Notes: generated by a model from the letters alone, not told the origin. Counted from the stretch's first letter, positions 17,694 through 25,480 are shown. The stretch is DNA of 38,084 nt from Bacteroidales bacterium (GCA_015061115.1 SUXE01000004.1:186275-224358), one strand, 5' to 3'. A program made the numbers and translations.

Positions 17694-18785
17694 TTAAATT
17701 CCTCCTTTCCGACGATTGCACTCCCTGCACAACATCTGACAATTTTCTGCGACGGTGCGTCCGCCATCGTGCCAAGGAGTGATGTGGTCGGCTTCCATTT
17801 GAGAGAGCTCAAAATGGTTGCCACAATCTGCACAAATTCCTTTCTGCCGTTCGTATGCTGCAAGTTTTTGAGCTTCTGTAAATGCTCGAATCGATAAATA
17901 TTTTTCTTTACGGGTAAGTATATATGGATAAATACCGCTCTTCTTGCTCACATCATCGTCTAAAACAAGTTTGGCCACTTCTTTGTCTATCGCCTCGGTA
18001 TCATAAACTTCGTTTTTGTATTTTTTGTATAGTTCTCCCCAGTTGACACCCTTCATAATCTTTTTTCGTTCTTTTGTTGGCTTAAATGTGGTTTCTATCC
18101 AAGTGATGACCGATTGGAAGAATTGCCACAATGCCGCCGCATTCGCATCATGCTGATGGTTTGCCATATACGTCTCGATATTGCCATCTGAAATCCAAGA
18201 AATAACAGTTTCAAGATAGTCTTGACGATTGACTTGCCCAGTCATATACTCACTGCCGATTTTGGCTGCTGGGCAACCTATCTTGCTGAAATAACGTTTA
18301 GCATCGTTCACCCAACTGCCTGCATAGACAGCATTACGTAATTCCTGTTCAGTCAATTCCTCTCCAGCTATATTTATGGTTTTGAACCATTTCAGCTTTT
18401 CACTTTCGGTGCCGCTACAGATGTAAACCTGCAATTCATAATTGAGAATCTGCTCTTTCTCGTCGTCCTGCATATTGTGGAAATATCTGAACATATAAGA
18501 GAAATCTCCGTTTACAAATTGACAGATTGAGATAGTGCGTTGCTGACCGTCAATGATTTCATAAGTTCCGTCGTCGCGTGTCGCCCAATACATCACATTT
18601 AGGGGAAATCCTTGGGTGAGGGTGTCGATGACTGCGGCACGTTGTTTGTCATTGTAGACGAACTCACGTTGGTAGGGTGGACGCACATCCAGTTTTCCTC
18701 CGTATGCTTTTACGCCTTGCTCTGCATTGTCTGCATATCCATCTGTCAGTTCACGTACGCTTATTTTATGTAATTCTATTTTCAT
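17694..18785 (-). CDS. DUF262 (GmrS-like) protein with C-terminal HNH nuclease domain
   Basis: A 363-residue protein. The N-terminal DUF262/ParB-like domain carries RPPYQR at 35-40 and the nucleotide-binding/hydrolysis motif IDGQQRT at 78-84. A helical middle follows. A C-terminal HNH nuclease spans about 316-363: zinc knuckles C318-x2-C321 and C353-x2-C356, the catalytic pair Asp333-His334 in EADHITPWHDGG, and the terminal CNRRK. DUF262 plus HNH proteins include GmrSD-type defence enzymes that cut modified phage DNA. The gene starts 18 bases after the EcoRI-family methyltransferase, so the pair probably works together as modification and restriction, but this is inference. Both domains look intact. 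Confidence 0.9.
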   Translation of the reverse strand: MKIELHKISVRELTDGYADNAEQGVKAYGGKLDVRPPYQREFVYNDKQRAAVIDTLTQGFPLNVMYWATRDDGTYEIIDGQQRTISICQFVNGDFSYMFRYFHNMQDDEKEQILNYELQVYICSGTESEKLKWFKTINIAGEELTEQELRNAVYAGSWVNDAKRYFSKIGCPAAKIGSEYMTGQVNRQDYLETVISWISDGNIETYMANHQHDANAAALWQFFQSVITWIETTFKPTKERKKIMKGVNWGELYKKYKNEVYDTEAIDKEVAKLVLDDDVSKKSGIYPYILTRKEKYLSIRAFTEAQKLAAYERQKGICADCGNHFELSQMEADHITPWHDGGRTVAENCQMLCRECNRRKGGI

Positions 18786-18803
18786 GGTTGTATGTAGTAA
18801 ATT

Positions 18804-19880
18804 TTATTCTTTCTTTCCGTATTCCGATTCTGGCTCTGCCACCATGCTCGGCTGTGGCTCAATGAATGGATACTCTATTGCTTGTGGTTGTTTGCGTCGG
18901 ATGAGAATACGTGCGTATGTGGGTTTGCCATTTATCGCTCCATCTTTATCTTTTATAAGACCATGAGCTTTGAATGGCACAGAATCATATTTACGATAAT
19001 CATTAGAACTTAATATTTCAAATTGTTCTGGATTATACTTGTCCAAAAATGTGATAGGTACACCCATCACACCATCATAGTCCATTGGAATGTCAGCCAC
19101 TTTGTTTACATTAATGGCGTCGTAATTGTCGTATTGCGGATATACCTCTGGATTATAGGTCTTGTATAGGATTATTTCCTCATGTCGTTTGGCGATATCG
19201 AGATTGGTAAACCAACATATATTACCCATACTTCGCCATTTTTGTCCTGTCTCGTCAATCCAAAAGCGAGTCGGTTTTGGTTCGTAATAGTCGGGCACTT
19301 TGAATTTTGCAAAAGACAGTGTGCTTCCAAGCCAAAGTTGGTTTGCTTTTATATATGTGAATATCTCTTTATATGTGATGGCATTCTGATTCCCAATGAT
19401 TACAAATTTCTTGTTGTATTTTATCAGTTGGGCTACATATTCCCTGAAAAGAGAAAATGGTGGATTGGTAACAACGATATCTGCTTGTTTCAATAATTCA
19501 ATGCATTCTTGGGAGCGAAAATCTCCATTTCCTTTAAGATAATTGATGCCAATTTCCTCTGGATCCGGAATACGGTTGCCATTGTGATCGCCAGTGTATT
19601 CGAGCCAGATGGCACGTTCTGAGTCATTTTGACTGAATAGGTCTCTCTGTTGACTCTTGTAACAGGTAGTGATTAGTTTCTTCAATCCCAAACGCTCGAA
19701 ATTATAGCTGAAGTAGTGGAAGAAATTGCTGATGCGAGGATCATCGCAATTGCATAGCACCACTTTGTCTTTGAAATGTTGTTTGTAGTGCTTCAATTCG
19801 TTTTCTATGTCGGATAGTTCGGTGTAAAACTCATCCTCTTTTGCCTTGTTGGCGGCATTCAAACTCTTATTTCCTGCCAT
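18804..19880 (-). CDS. EcoRI-family adenine-specific DNA methyltransferase
   Basis: A 358-residue DNA N6-adenine methyltransferase of the M.EcoRI family if started at the ATG at 19880 (MAGNKSLNAANKAKEDEFYT). Longer starts at 19901 (ATG) or 19910 (TTG) overlap an inverted repeat, and MAGNKSLN aligns best with my memory of the family start. EDEFYTELSDIENELKHY, VVLCNCDDPRISNFFHYF and GLKKLITTCYK are strong family signatures. The catalytic motif IV is NPPF at 139-142. Length is complete. It is the first gene of a pair with the DUF262-HNH nuclease and is preceded by a long structured leader. It could be an orphan methylase of phage origin, but the adjacent nuclease favours a restriction-modification role. 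Confidence 0.9.
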   Translation of the reverse strand: MAGNKSLNAANKAKEDEFYTELSDIENELKHYKQHFKDKVVLCNCDDPRISNFFHYFSYNFERLGLKKLITTCYKSQQRDLFSQNDSERAIWLEYTGDHNGNRIPDPEEIGINYLKGNGDFRSQECIELLKQADIVVTNPPFSLFREYVAQLIKYNKKFVIIGNQNAITYKEIFTYIKANQLWLGSTLSFAKFKVPDYYEPKPTRFWIDETGQKWRSMGNICWFTNLDIAKRHEEIILYKTYNPEVYPQYDNYDAINVNKVADIPMDYDGVMGVPITFLDKYNPEQFEILSSNDYRKYDSVPFKAHGLIKDKDGAINGKPTYARILIRRKQPQAIEYPFIEPQPSMVAEPESEYGKKE

Positions 19881-19883
19881 ATA

Positions 19884-19912
19884 GATTGATAGTTTGTGCA
19901 TCACTATCAATC
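19884..19912. promoter_or_regulatory. Inverted repeat next to methyltransferase start
   Basis: GATTGATAGT (19884-19893) and ACTATCAATC (19903-19912) are perfect 10-bp arms around 9 bases. The repeat ends 3 bases before the favoured ATG at 19880. It could be a translation-blocking hairpin in the mRNA or a protein-binding operator. Confidence 0.6.
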
Positions 19913-19933
19913 ACTCGAAAGGGGTCTAAAAGA

Positions 19934-20130
19934 AAGGTGTGAGCCTTCCTATCGCATTCACGAGGAGCCTCGGAGAACCCCGTTGCACCAATTAGAATCA
20001 GCCCACACCTTAGCGGCATGAGCATCAACTTTATTTGGTGCAACGGAGAGCGGGATGCCCTTCGTGAATTAGCTTGTTACTCTTTCGTTTTCAAAATCAA
20101 GAGTTTCCGAGGCTTTTGTTTTGAATGCGA
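19934..20130 (-). ncRNA. Structured RNA candidate in the methyltransferase 5' leader
   Basis: Three nested perfect helices (plus coordinates): 19952-19960 with 20122-20130 (9 bp), 19966-19974 with 20106-20114 (9 bp), and 19980-19991 with 20035-20046 (12 bp, CCGTTGCACCAA with TTGGTGCAACGG). A side hairpin pairs 20079-20084 with 20099-20104. AAGGTGTG (19934-19941), outside the outer helix, pairs perfectly with CACACCTT (20004-20011) in the innermost loop, which would make a pseudoknot. A competing 8-bp pairing (19956-19963 with 20062-20069) would exclude the outer helix. I place it on minus because a TATCTTTG promoter lies upstream at 20210-20217 and the methyltransferase gene lies downstream. 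I do not recognise the family, and there is no coding frame. Confidence 0.62.
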
Positions 20131-20473
20131 ATAATAGCTAATGCTGTATGTTATTTAGTATTTTGTTTAATTTTTCTTTCTCTTTTCCTATTTTGTTTTT
20201 GATATGTCGCAAAGATAATCATTTATTCTTATCCTGCATAATATAATGGATTTCAAGTTGTCGTCTCCGGCTCGTGGCATTTCCGCATTATATCATTTAT
20301 GATTGGATTCCAAATTACGCCGTCAGGCGTTCAATATTTGTAGAAAACGATGGAGTATAACCGATAAAGTTGCGTATTTCCCAAAGTTTGAAGGAGTATA
20401 ACCGAATAAATAGGAACGAAAAATGTGTATGGATCGGTGAATTTTTGCGAAATGACGTTTGATAGTCTCGAAA
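20131..20473. other. Intergenic region with short repeats
   Basis: No gene that I can support. It holds the promoter box at 20210-20217; an 8-bp inverted repeat ATATAATG (20241-20248) with CATTATAT (20286-20293); a 5-bp hairpin with loop GTCA at 20317-20330; and a 13-bp direct repeat GGAGTATAACCGA at 20352-20364 and 20393-20405, offset by 41 bases. Confidence 0.7.
20210..20217 (-). promoter_or_regulatory. Promoter -7 box for the methyltransferase leader
   Basis: Minus-strand TATCTTTG is a perfect TAnnTTTG and identical to the box in front of rfbB. Transcription from about 20202 would give a leader of about 320 nt before the methyltransferase ATG at 19880. No clear -33 TTTG. Confidence 0.55.
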
Positions 20474-21199
20474 TTATTTGTGTCTTAATGCCTCATGGTA
20501 TAATCCACGTTGAAGCCTTTTCATCATTGGATAAAACAGCACATACGACACCGCTGCACATACGATGGCACATGTGATGGCGACAGCGATGTCCAATCCC
20601 ACGTCGAACGCATTTTTGGAAATGGACAATCCGAATATCCTTGAAACTTGCTTGAATATATTTAGAAGGAAGACTCTCACAATAAGTTTTTGGGCCATTC
20701 TTTTTATGAATGTAGACACTGCCATGCCCAACAGCGATGTCATCGTTCGTGATACAATCTTGTCGTGTTTGGCTTCATTGTTCAATGAGATCAGAGTCTC
20801 TCCATCTACATTTTTGTCTGTATGTGTCTCGCTTTTGGGATTGCCGTATAAATACACCAGTTTCTGTGTCAGGATGAACACCACTATCTGAAACTGTATG
20901 AAGTCGATGACGCATGCTGTGTACATTGGCCATCCTGTCTGTGGAATGGCAAGCAGGAAGGATAAGGCGGATACAATCACACAATGATATATGATTGCTT
21001 TGTTAGAAGCCTCTTTCACCTCTTGCTTTGGCAATACATCAATAGGTGAGCAATCGTTGAAAGTCCGTTTGAATATGCGTTTTAGATATGAATCTCTGTT
21101 GACGACGGCAAATGGCAGACGAAGGCCAGTCAGTAAGACACTGTCCCATATAGTGGTTAATTTCTGAATGATTCCCTTTATCTGGCTTTGGATGCTCAT
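20474..21199 (-). CDS. Hypothetical multi-pass membrane protein
   Basis: 241 residues from the ATG at 21199 (MSIQSQIKGIIQKL). A longer TTG start at 21226 would lie inside the rfbB-side hairpin and is rejected. Hydrophobic stretches lie near 70-115 (IIYHCVIVSALSFLLAIPQ, then FIQFQIVVFILTQKLVYLY), a weaker one near 155-185, and one near 203-228 (IAVAITCAIVCAAVSYVLF). A charged loop (KSETHTDKNVDGE) separates the halves. The spacing gives a loose reminder of DUF697/YcjF-type proteins, but I do not recognise it. It lies downstream of rfbB past a hairpin and upstream of the methyltransferase leader, with no obvious functional link to either. Confidence 0.65.
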   Translation of the reverse strand: MSIQSQIKGIIQKLTTIWDSVLLTGLRLPFAVVNRDSYLKRIFKRTFNDCSPIDVLPKQEVKEASNKAIIYHCVIVSALSFLLAIPQTGWPMYTACVIDFIQFQIVVFILTQKLVYLYGNPKSETHTDKNVDGETLISLNNEAKHDKIVSRTMTSLLGMAVSTFIKRMAQKLIVRVFLLNIFKQVSRIFGLSISKNAFDVGLDIAVAITCAIVCAAVSYVLFYPMMKRLQRGLYHEALRHK

Positions 21200-21211
21200 C
21201 CATAAATAATA

Positions 21212-21240
21212 GTAGAGACGTCGCAATGCGGCGTCTCTAC
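21212..21240. terminator. Long palindromic hairpin after rfbB
   Basis: A 13-bp stem with one G-T wobble, GTAGAGACGTCGC (21212-21224) with GCGGCGTCTCTAC (21228-21240), loop AAT. It lies 25 bases past the rfbB stop. The following T-run is weak, so termination is plausible but not certain; it also belongs to the GAGACG hairpin family seen elsewhere in the window. Confidence 0.6.
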
Positions 21241-21265
21241 ATAAATTATCGCCAATAATAAATAA

Positions 21266-22408
21266 TTATCTGCCAGAGTACATGCTGTCGTAGTACTTCT
21301 CGTATTCTCCAGAAGTGATCTTGTCCATCCACTCCTGATTCTCAAGATACCACTTGACAGTCTTTTCAATACCTTCCTCAAACTGTAGGCTTGGCTCCCA
21401 ACCCAATTCAGCCTGAAGCTTGCGTGAGTCGATCGCATAACGTGCGTCGTGTCCAAGACGGTCTGTGACATATGTGATAAGATCCATATCCTCACCCTCT
21501 TTTCTTCCAAGAAGACGGTCGACGGTGTTGATCACGACTTTGATGATGTCGATGTTCTTCCACTCGTTGAATCCACCGATATTGTAAGTTTCAGCTATCT
21601 TGCCCTTGTGGAAGATAACGTCGATTGCACGTGCATGGTCTTCAACGAAAAGCCAGTCGCGTACGTTCTCACCTTTGCCGTATACTGGCAATGGCTTGCG
21701 GTGGCGGATATTGTTGATGAATAGAGGAATCAGTTTCTCAGGGAACTGGTATGGACCATAGTTGTTGGAGCAGTTTGTCACGATAGTAGGCATGCCGTAA
21801 GTGTCGTGGAATGCTCTCACGAAATGATCAGACGAAGCCTTAGAGGCTGAATATGGAGAGTGTGGGTTGTATTTTGTTGTCTCCAAGAAGAAATCCTTAC
21901 CATAAGCCTCATGGTGTTTGCCAGAAGAAGCTTTAGTAGTGAATGGAGGCTCAATACCCTCTGGGTTAGTCATCTCCAATGCACCATACACCTCATCTGT
22001 AGAGATGTGGTAGAAACGTTTTCCCTCATACTTTTCAGGAAGAGACTCCCAGTAAAGTTTTGCGGCCTGAAGCAAAGAAAGAGTACCCATCACGTTTGTT
22101 TTTGCAAAAGTGAAAGGATCCTTGATTGATCTGTCGACGTGGCTCTCTGCGGCCAAGTGGATGATTCCGTCGACTTTCTCATCCTGCATAAGCATGTAGA
22201 ATGCGTCGAAGTCGCAGATATCCATCTTCACGAATTTATAGTTTGGCTTGTCCTCGATGTCTTTCAGATTTTCAAGGTTTCCGGCGTATGTCAACTTATC
22301 AAGATTGATAATGTTGTATTCAGGATATTTGTTTACAAACAAACGGACTACGTGCGAACCGATAAATCCCGCACCTCCTGTAATAACGATATTTCTTTTG
22401 AAATTCAT
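21266..22408 (-). CDS. rfbB: dTDP-glucose 4,6-dehydratase
   Basis: A 380-residue extended short-chain dehydrogenase turning dTDP-glucose into dTDP-4-keto-6-deoxyglucose, the second step to dTDP-rhamnose. The start is set at the ATG at 22408 (MNFKRNIVITGGAGFIGSH); upstream in-frame codes overlap the promoter. The NAD site GGAGFIGS is at 11-18; the active-site Thr-Asp-Glu (TDEVYG) is at 137-142; the YxxxK pair is Tyr186/Lys190 in SPYSASK. It is longer than typical (about 350) owing to an insertion before the YxxxK site (GKHHEAYGKDFFLETTKY), which is common in Bacteroidales copies as far as I recall. It stands without rfbA, C or D. Confidence 0.96.
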   Translation of the reverse strand: MNFKRNIVITGGAGFIGSHVVRLFVNKYPEYNIINLDKLTYAGNLENLKDIEDKPNYKFVKMDICDFDAFYMLMQDEKVDGIIHLAAESHVDRSIKDPFTFAKTNVMGTLSLLQAAKLYWESLPEKYEGKRFYHISTDEVYGALEMTNPEGIEPPFTTKASSGKHHEAYGKDFFLETTKYNPHSPYSASKASSDHFVRAFHDTYGMPTIVTNCSNNYGPYQFPEKLIPLFINNIRHRKPLPVYGKGENVRDWLFVEDHARAIDVIFHKGKIAETYNIGGFNEWKNIDIIKVVINTVDRLLGRKEGEDMDLITYVTDRLGHDARYAIDSRKLQAELGWEPSLQFEEGIEKTVKWYLENQEWMDKITSGEYEKYYDSMYSGR

Positions 22409-22431
22409 ACTATTCAAGTGTATAATTTTTG

Positions 22432-22439
22432 CAAAGATA
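22432..22439 (-). promoter_or_regulatory. Promoter -7 box of rfbB
   Basis: Minus-strand TATCTTTG, 23 bases upstream of the chosen ATG. It supports 22408 as the start and rules out the longer frame, which would begin upstream of the promoter. Confidence 0.65.
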
Positions 22440-22470
22440 TGGAAAAATGCCGAATGCGAAATGTTTAATG

Positions 22471-22502
22471 TAAAAAAAAGAGACGATGCGAGCACCGTCT
22501 CT
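22471..22502 (-). terminator. Intrinsic terminator of tyrS
   Basis: AGAGACG (22479-22485) pairs with CGTCTCT (22496-22502), the stem continuing after one mismatch with 2 bp. Read on minus it is followed directly by a run of eight T. It lies 24 bases past the tyrS stop. Confidence 0.8.
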
Positions 22503-22525
22503 ACAGAATATTTTGATTTTTACGA

Positions 22526-23821
22526 TTATTTTGCAACGATCAAGAAGTAGTTCTTCTTTCCTCGCTGAGCAAGGATATACTTGCCGTTAAGAAGAGAATC
22601 AGCGTTGATTACAGTATCGTAGGAAGCCAACTTCTCTTTATTGATTGCAACGCCTCCGCCTTGAACCATCTTTCTCAACTCACCCTTTGAAGCGAATACA
22701 TTTGCTTTGTCTGTAAGCAAGTCTGCAGCTGCGATTCCAGCCTCAATCTCACTTTTGGAAACCTCAAACTGAGGCACTCCTTCAAACACTGAAAGTAGAG
22801 TCTCCTCGTCAAGTTTCTTCAATGAGTCTGCTGTTGCATTTCCGAACAAGATATTTGAAGCCTCAACCGCTGCCTCAAAATCCTCACGTGAGTGAACCAT
22901 TACTGTAAGTTCTTCAGCAAGTCTCTTCTGAAGTGGGCGCAAGTGTGGAGCCTCAGCCTGCTCCTTCACCAAACCTTCGATCTCCTCTTTAGAAAGAGAT
23001 GTGAAGATCTTGATGTACTTTTCTGCATCGTCGTCTGAAACGTTTAGCCAGAATTGGTAGAACTTGTATGGAGAAGTACGCTTTCTGTCAAGCCATACGT
23101 TGCCCGACTCAGTTTTTCCGAACTTCTTTCCGTCTGCCTTAGTGATAAGAGGACAAGTAAGAGCGTATGCCTCAGCACCGCTGATCTTACGGATCATCTC
23201 AGTTCCAGTAGTGATGTTACCCCATTGGTCTGCACCACCAAGTTGAAGCTTACAGTTCTTAGTCTCGTTCAGGTAGACGAAGTCGTAACCCTGAAGAAGC
23301 TGGTAAGAGAATTCTGTGAACGACATACCGTCAGCACCGTTCTCACCTGTGAAACGACGCTTTACAGAATCCTTACTCATCATATAATTTACAGTGATAA
23401 GTTTACCGATGTTGCGGATGAAATCAAGGAAAGTGAAGTTTTTCATCCAATCGTAGTTGTTGACAAGTTCAGCTTTGTTTGGAGCATCGCTGTCGAAATC
23501 CAAAAATTTTGAAAGCTGAGCCTTGATGCACTCTTGATTGTGGCGAAGCATAGCCTCGTCGATAAGCACACGCTCCTGTGACTTTCCAGAAGGGTCGCCG
23601 ATCATACCTGTAGCACCACCGATAAGGGCAAGCGGTTTGTGTCCAGAACGCTGGAAATGACGAAGCATCATCACACCAACAAGGTGACCGATATGTAGTG
23701 AGTCAGCAGTTGGGTCGATACCCAAATATGCTGTTGTGACCTCTTTTTTCAATTGTTCTTCTGTGCCCGGCGTCATGTCCTGAATCATGCCGCGCCATCT
23801 TAGTTCTTCAACGAAATTCAT
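22526..23821 (-). CDS. tyrS: Tyrosyl-tRNA synthetase
   Basis: A 431-residue class I aminoacyl-tRNA synthetase charging tRNA-Tyr. The HIGH motif is at 43-46 ([11 protein letters not shown]). The KMSKS-like loop appears as [10 protein letters not shown] near 234-240, as in bacterial Tyr[11 protein letters not shown] and [10 protein letters not shown] form the tyrosine pocket. A C-terminal S4 RNA-binding domain starts near 355 ([19 protein letters not shown]). Length and all motifs are normal. It has its own promoter and terminator. Confidence 0.98.
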   Translation of the reverse strand: MNFVEELRWRGMIQDMTPGTEEQLKKEVTTAYLGIDPTADSLHIGHLVGVMMLRHFQRSGHKPLALIGGATGMIGDPSGKSQERVLIDEAMLRHNQECIKAQLSKFLDFDSDAPNKAELVNNYDWMKNFTFLDFIRNIGKLITVNYMMSKDSVKRRFTGENGADGMSFTEFSYQLLQGYDFVYLNETKNCKLQLGGADQWGNITTGTEMIRKISGAEAYALTCPLITKADGKKFGKTESGNVWLDRKRTSPYKFYQFWLNVSDDDAEKYIKIFTSLSKEEIEGLVKEQAEAPHLRPLQKRLAEELTVMVHSREDFEAAVEASNILFGNATADSLKKLDEETLLSVFEGVPQFEVSKSEIEAGIAAADLLTDKANVFASKGELRKMVQGGGVAINKEKLASYDTVINADSLLNGKYILAQRGKKNYFLIVAK

Positions 23822-23856
23822 ATATCTATATTTCTGTTTTCTTTTAAAAGCGTCGG

Positions 23857-23864
23857 CAAAAATA
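23857..23864 (-). promoter_or_regulatory. Promoter -7 box of tyrS
   Basis: Minus-strand TATTTTTG, 36 bases upstream of the tyrS ATG, in the divergent region shared with efp. Confidence 0.5.
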
Positions 23865-23885
23865 ATATTTTTTAGGGAAAAATAG

Positions 23886-23914
23886 TTGAATATCGTATAA
23901 TTAAACTAAATTTG
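23886..23914 (+). promoter_or_regulatory. Promoter of efp
   Basis: TAAATTTG at 23907-23914 is a perfect -7 box. TTGA at 23886-23889 is a plausible -33 element with 17-base spacing. The efp ATG is 34 bases downstream. Confidence 0.6.
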
Positions 23915-23947
23915 CGGACAAAATATAAAACGTAACTTATAATTCTT

Positions 23948-24511
23948 ATGATTAATTCACAAGATATCAAGATCGGAAGCTGCGTTCGTTTGGATGGCAA
24001 GCTTTATTTCTGTATTGATTTCCAGCATGTAAAGCCAGGTAAGGGTAATACAATCATGCGTGTTAAGCTAAAGTGTGTAACTGATGGTCGCGTATTGGAG
24101 CGTCGCTTTGATATTGGAGAGAAGCTTGAGGATGTACGCGTAGAGCGTCGTGAGCACCAGTACCTTTACAAGGAGGGTGAGGATCTAATCTTCATGAACA
24201 ATGAGACTTTCGAGCAGATTCCTTTGAATCCAGAGTTGGTGACAGGTGTTGAGTATATGAAGGAGGGTGACACAGTAGAGCTTGTTGTTGATGCTTCTAA
24301 CGAGAACGTTCTTTTCGGAGAAATGCCAATCAAGACTAAGCTTAAGGTTACTTACACAGAGCCAGGTATCAAGGGTGATACAGCAACTAATACTCTTAAG
24401 CCTGCTACAGTTGAGACTGGTGCAGAGGTACGTGTTCCTTTGTTCATCGAGGAAGGTGCTATCATCGAGATCGATACTCGTGACGGTTCTTACCTTGGAA
24501 GAGAGAGATAA
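23948..24511 (+). CDS. efp: Translation elongation factor P
   Basis: A 187-residue factor that relieves ribosome stalling at polyproline. Three beta domains are visible: KOW-like N-terminal (1-65), and two OB domains. The tip loop HVKPGKGNT places Lys32 at the site that is beta-lysylated in bacteria with EpmA. The C-terminal motif IKGDTATNTLKPATVETGAE is the EF-P signature. Codon choice is strongly biased, fitting high expression. A hairpin terminator follows. Confidence 0.98.
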   Translation: MINSQDIKIGSCVRLDGKLYFCIDFQHVKPGKGNTIMRVKLKCVTDGRVLERRFDIGEKLEDVRVERREHQYLYKEGEDLIFMNNETFEQIPLNPELVTGVEYMKEGDTVELVVDASNENVLFGEMPIKTKLKVTYTEPGIKGDTATNTLKPATVETGAEVRVPLFIEEGAIIEIDTRDGSYLGRER

Positions 24512-24536
24512 GAGACATTTTAATGTTTGTTCTATT

Positions 24537-24577
24537 TGGGCGACGAGGCATTTATTGCTTAGTTGCCCATTTTTTAT
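24537..24577 (+). terminator. Intrinsic terminator of efp
   Basis: TGGGCGAC (24537-24544) pairs with GTTGCCCA (24562-24569) with one wobble, followed by a run of T. Confidence 0.8.
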
Positions 24578-24599
24578 TATATAATATGTATAGTCTGAT

Positions 24600-24911
24600 A
24601 TGAAGAAGATAAAAATCACAGTTGTCCGTAAGGCTTGTTATAAGGATCTGATGGAGAAATATGAAAATCCTATTGAGCACGCATGTGATTTGAGTGAAGG
24701 TCAGGTGTTCATTGCAAACGGATGGGAGAGACCTGATGGCTTCTGCATAAGTGCATGGGAGAGTATTTCTCCATTTGTGATGACTCTTGCACATGGAGGA
24801 GAGAATTTCTACGGCGGATGGATGAAGAACCCTAAGTCGGCAATGATCTCTTGCAATGATGGATTTCGCCCCGTCTCCTTTTTGATTGAGACTTTGGAGG
24901 AAGAAGGTTAA
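24600..24911 (+). CDS. TIGR04076-family small protein
   Basis: A 103-residue protein with the layout of the TIGR04076 family: KKIKITVVRKACYKDLMEKY at the start, a Cys in EHACDLSEGQVF, then RPDGFCISAWESISPFVMTL and the closing SCNDGFRPVSFLIE. The conserved Cys residues (about 13, 28, 48, 84) suggest a metal or redox site, but the function of the family is unknown to me. It follows the efp terminator by 22 bases and precedes the bcp gene by 30 bases, so it is probably co-transcribed with bcp. Confidence 0.75.
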   Translation: MKKIKITVVRKACYKDLMEKYENPIEHACDLSEGQVFIANGWERPDGFCISAWESISPFVMTLAHGGENFYGGWMKNPKSAMISCNDGFRPVSFLIETLEEEG

Positions 24912-24941
24912 GACGAAGCTGTTAACAAAAACAATATAATT

Positions 24942-25406
24942 ATGAATATAGGAGATAAAATACCTGCTATTCTTGGTAAAGATCAGGATGGTAATGAGAT
25001 TAAGGCGGAAGATTTCCGTGGAAAGAAGTTGGTGCTTTATGCATATCCTAAAGACAACACAGGAGGATGCACTGCTGAGGCTTGTTCTCTACGTGATCAT
25101 AAATCAGAATTGTCTGCGAAAGGTTACGAAATTATTGGTATAAGTAAAGATTCTGCAACGTCGCACAAGAAATTCATTGAGAAACAGGATCTTAATTTTA
25201 ATCTTATTGCTGATACAGATACAACTCTGCTTCAGGAACTTGGAGCGTGGGGAGAAAAGAAATTTATGGGCAAAACATGTGTTGGCACTCTTCGTACTAC
25301 TTTTCTTGTGAATGAAGAAGGTGTCATTACTCACATTTTCACACCTAAGGAGATTAAAACCAAACTGCATGCTGAGCAGATATTGGAAGTGATTGGGAAA
25401 ATGTGA
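24942..25406 (+). CDS. bcp: Thioredoxin-dependent thiol peroxidase (Bcp/PrxQ)
   Basis: A 154-residue atypical 2-Cys peroxiredoxin reducing hydrogen peroxide and organic peroxides with thioredoxin. The active-site motif YPKDNTGGCTAEACSLRD places the peroxidatic Cys at 43 and the resolving Cys at 48, five residues apart as in PrxQ. Other family features: GYEIIGISKDSATSHKKF, TLRTTFLVNEEG. Length is normal. The upstream TIGR04076 gene may share its transcript. Confidence 0.96.
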   Translation: MNIGDKIPAILGKDQDGNEIKAEDFRGKKLVLYAYPKDNTGGCTAEACSLRDHKSELSAKGYEIIGISKDSATSHKKFIEKQDLNFNLIADTDTTLLQELGAWGEKKFMGKTCVGTLRTTFLVNEEGVITHIFTPKEIKTKLHAEQILEVIGKM

Positions 25407-25480
25407 TGAAAAAATGTCTTTTTGTCCAAATACAGCACAAAATTTGTTCGAAATGTACAAATGGACGTCAAAAAGTGTTG

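Noticed and set aside
19934-20130. HEARO/omega RNA of an IscB-type element, tmRNA or RNase P RNA
   Set aside because: No IscB or TnpB gene is adjacent (the HNH protein is of the DUF262 type), and the conserved tmRNA and RNase P sequences are absent.
21200-21226. Longer TTG start for the membrane protein at 20474-21199
   Set aside because: It lies inside the palindromic hairpin after rfbB; the ATG at 21199 gives a natural start.
22409-22495. 29-residue N-terminal extension of RfbB
   Set aside because: It would start upstream of the TATCTTTG promoter box, and MNFKRNIVITGGAG is the usual family start.
24185-24619. Minus-strand frame across efp
   Set aside because: It is a shadow of the efp gene and its terminator, with no family resemblance.
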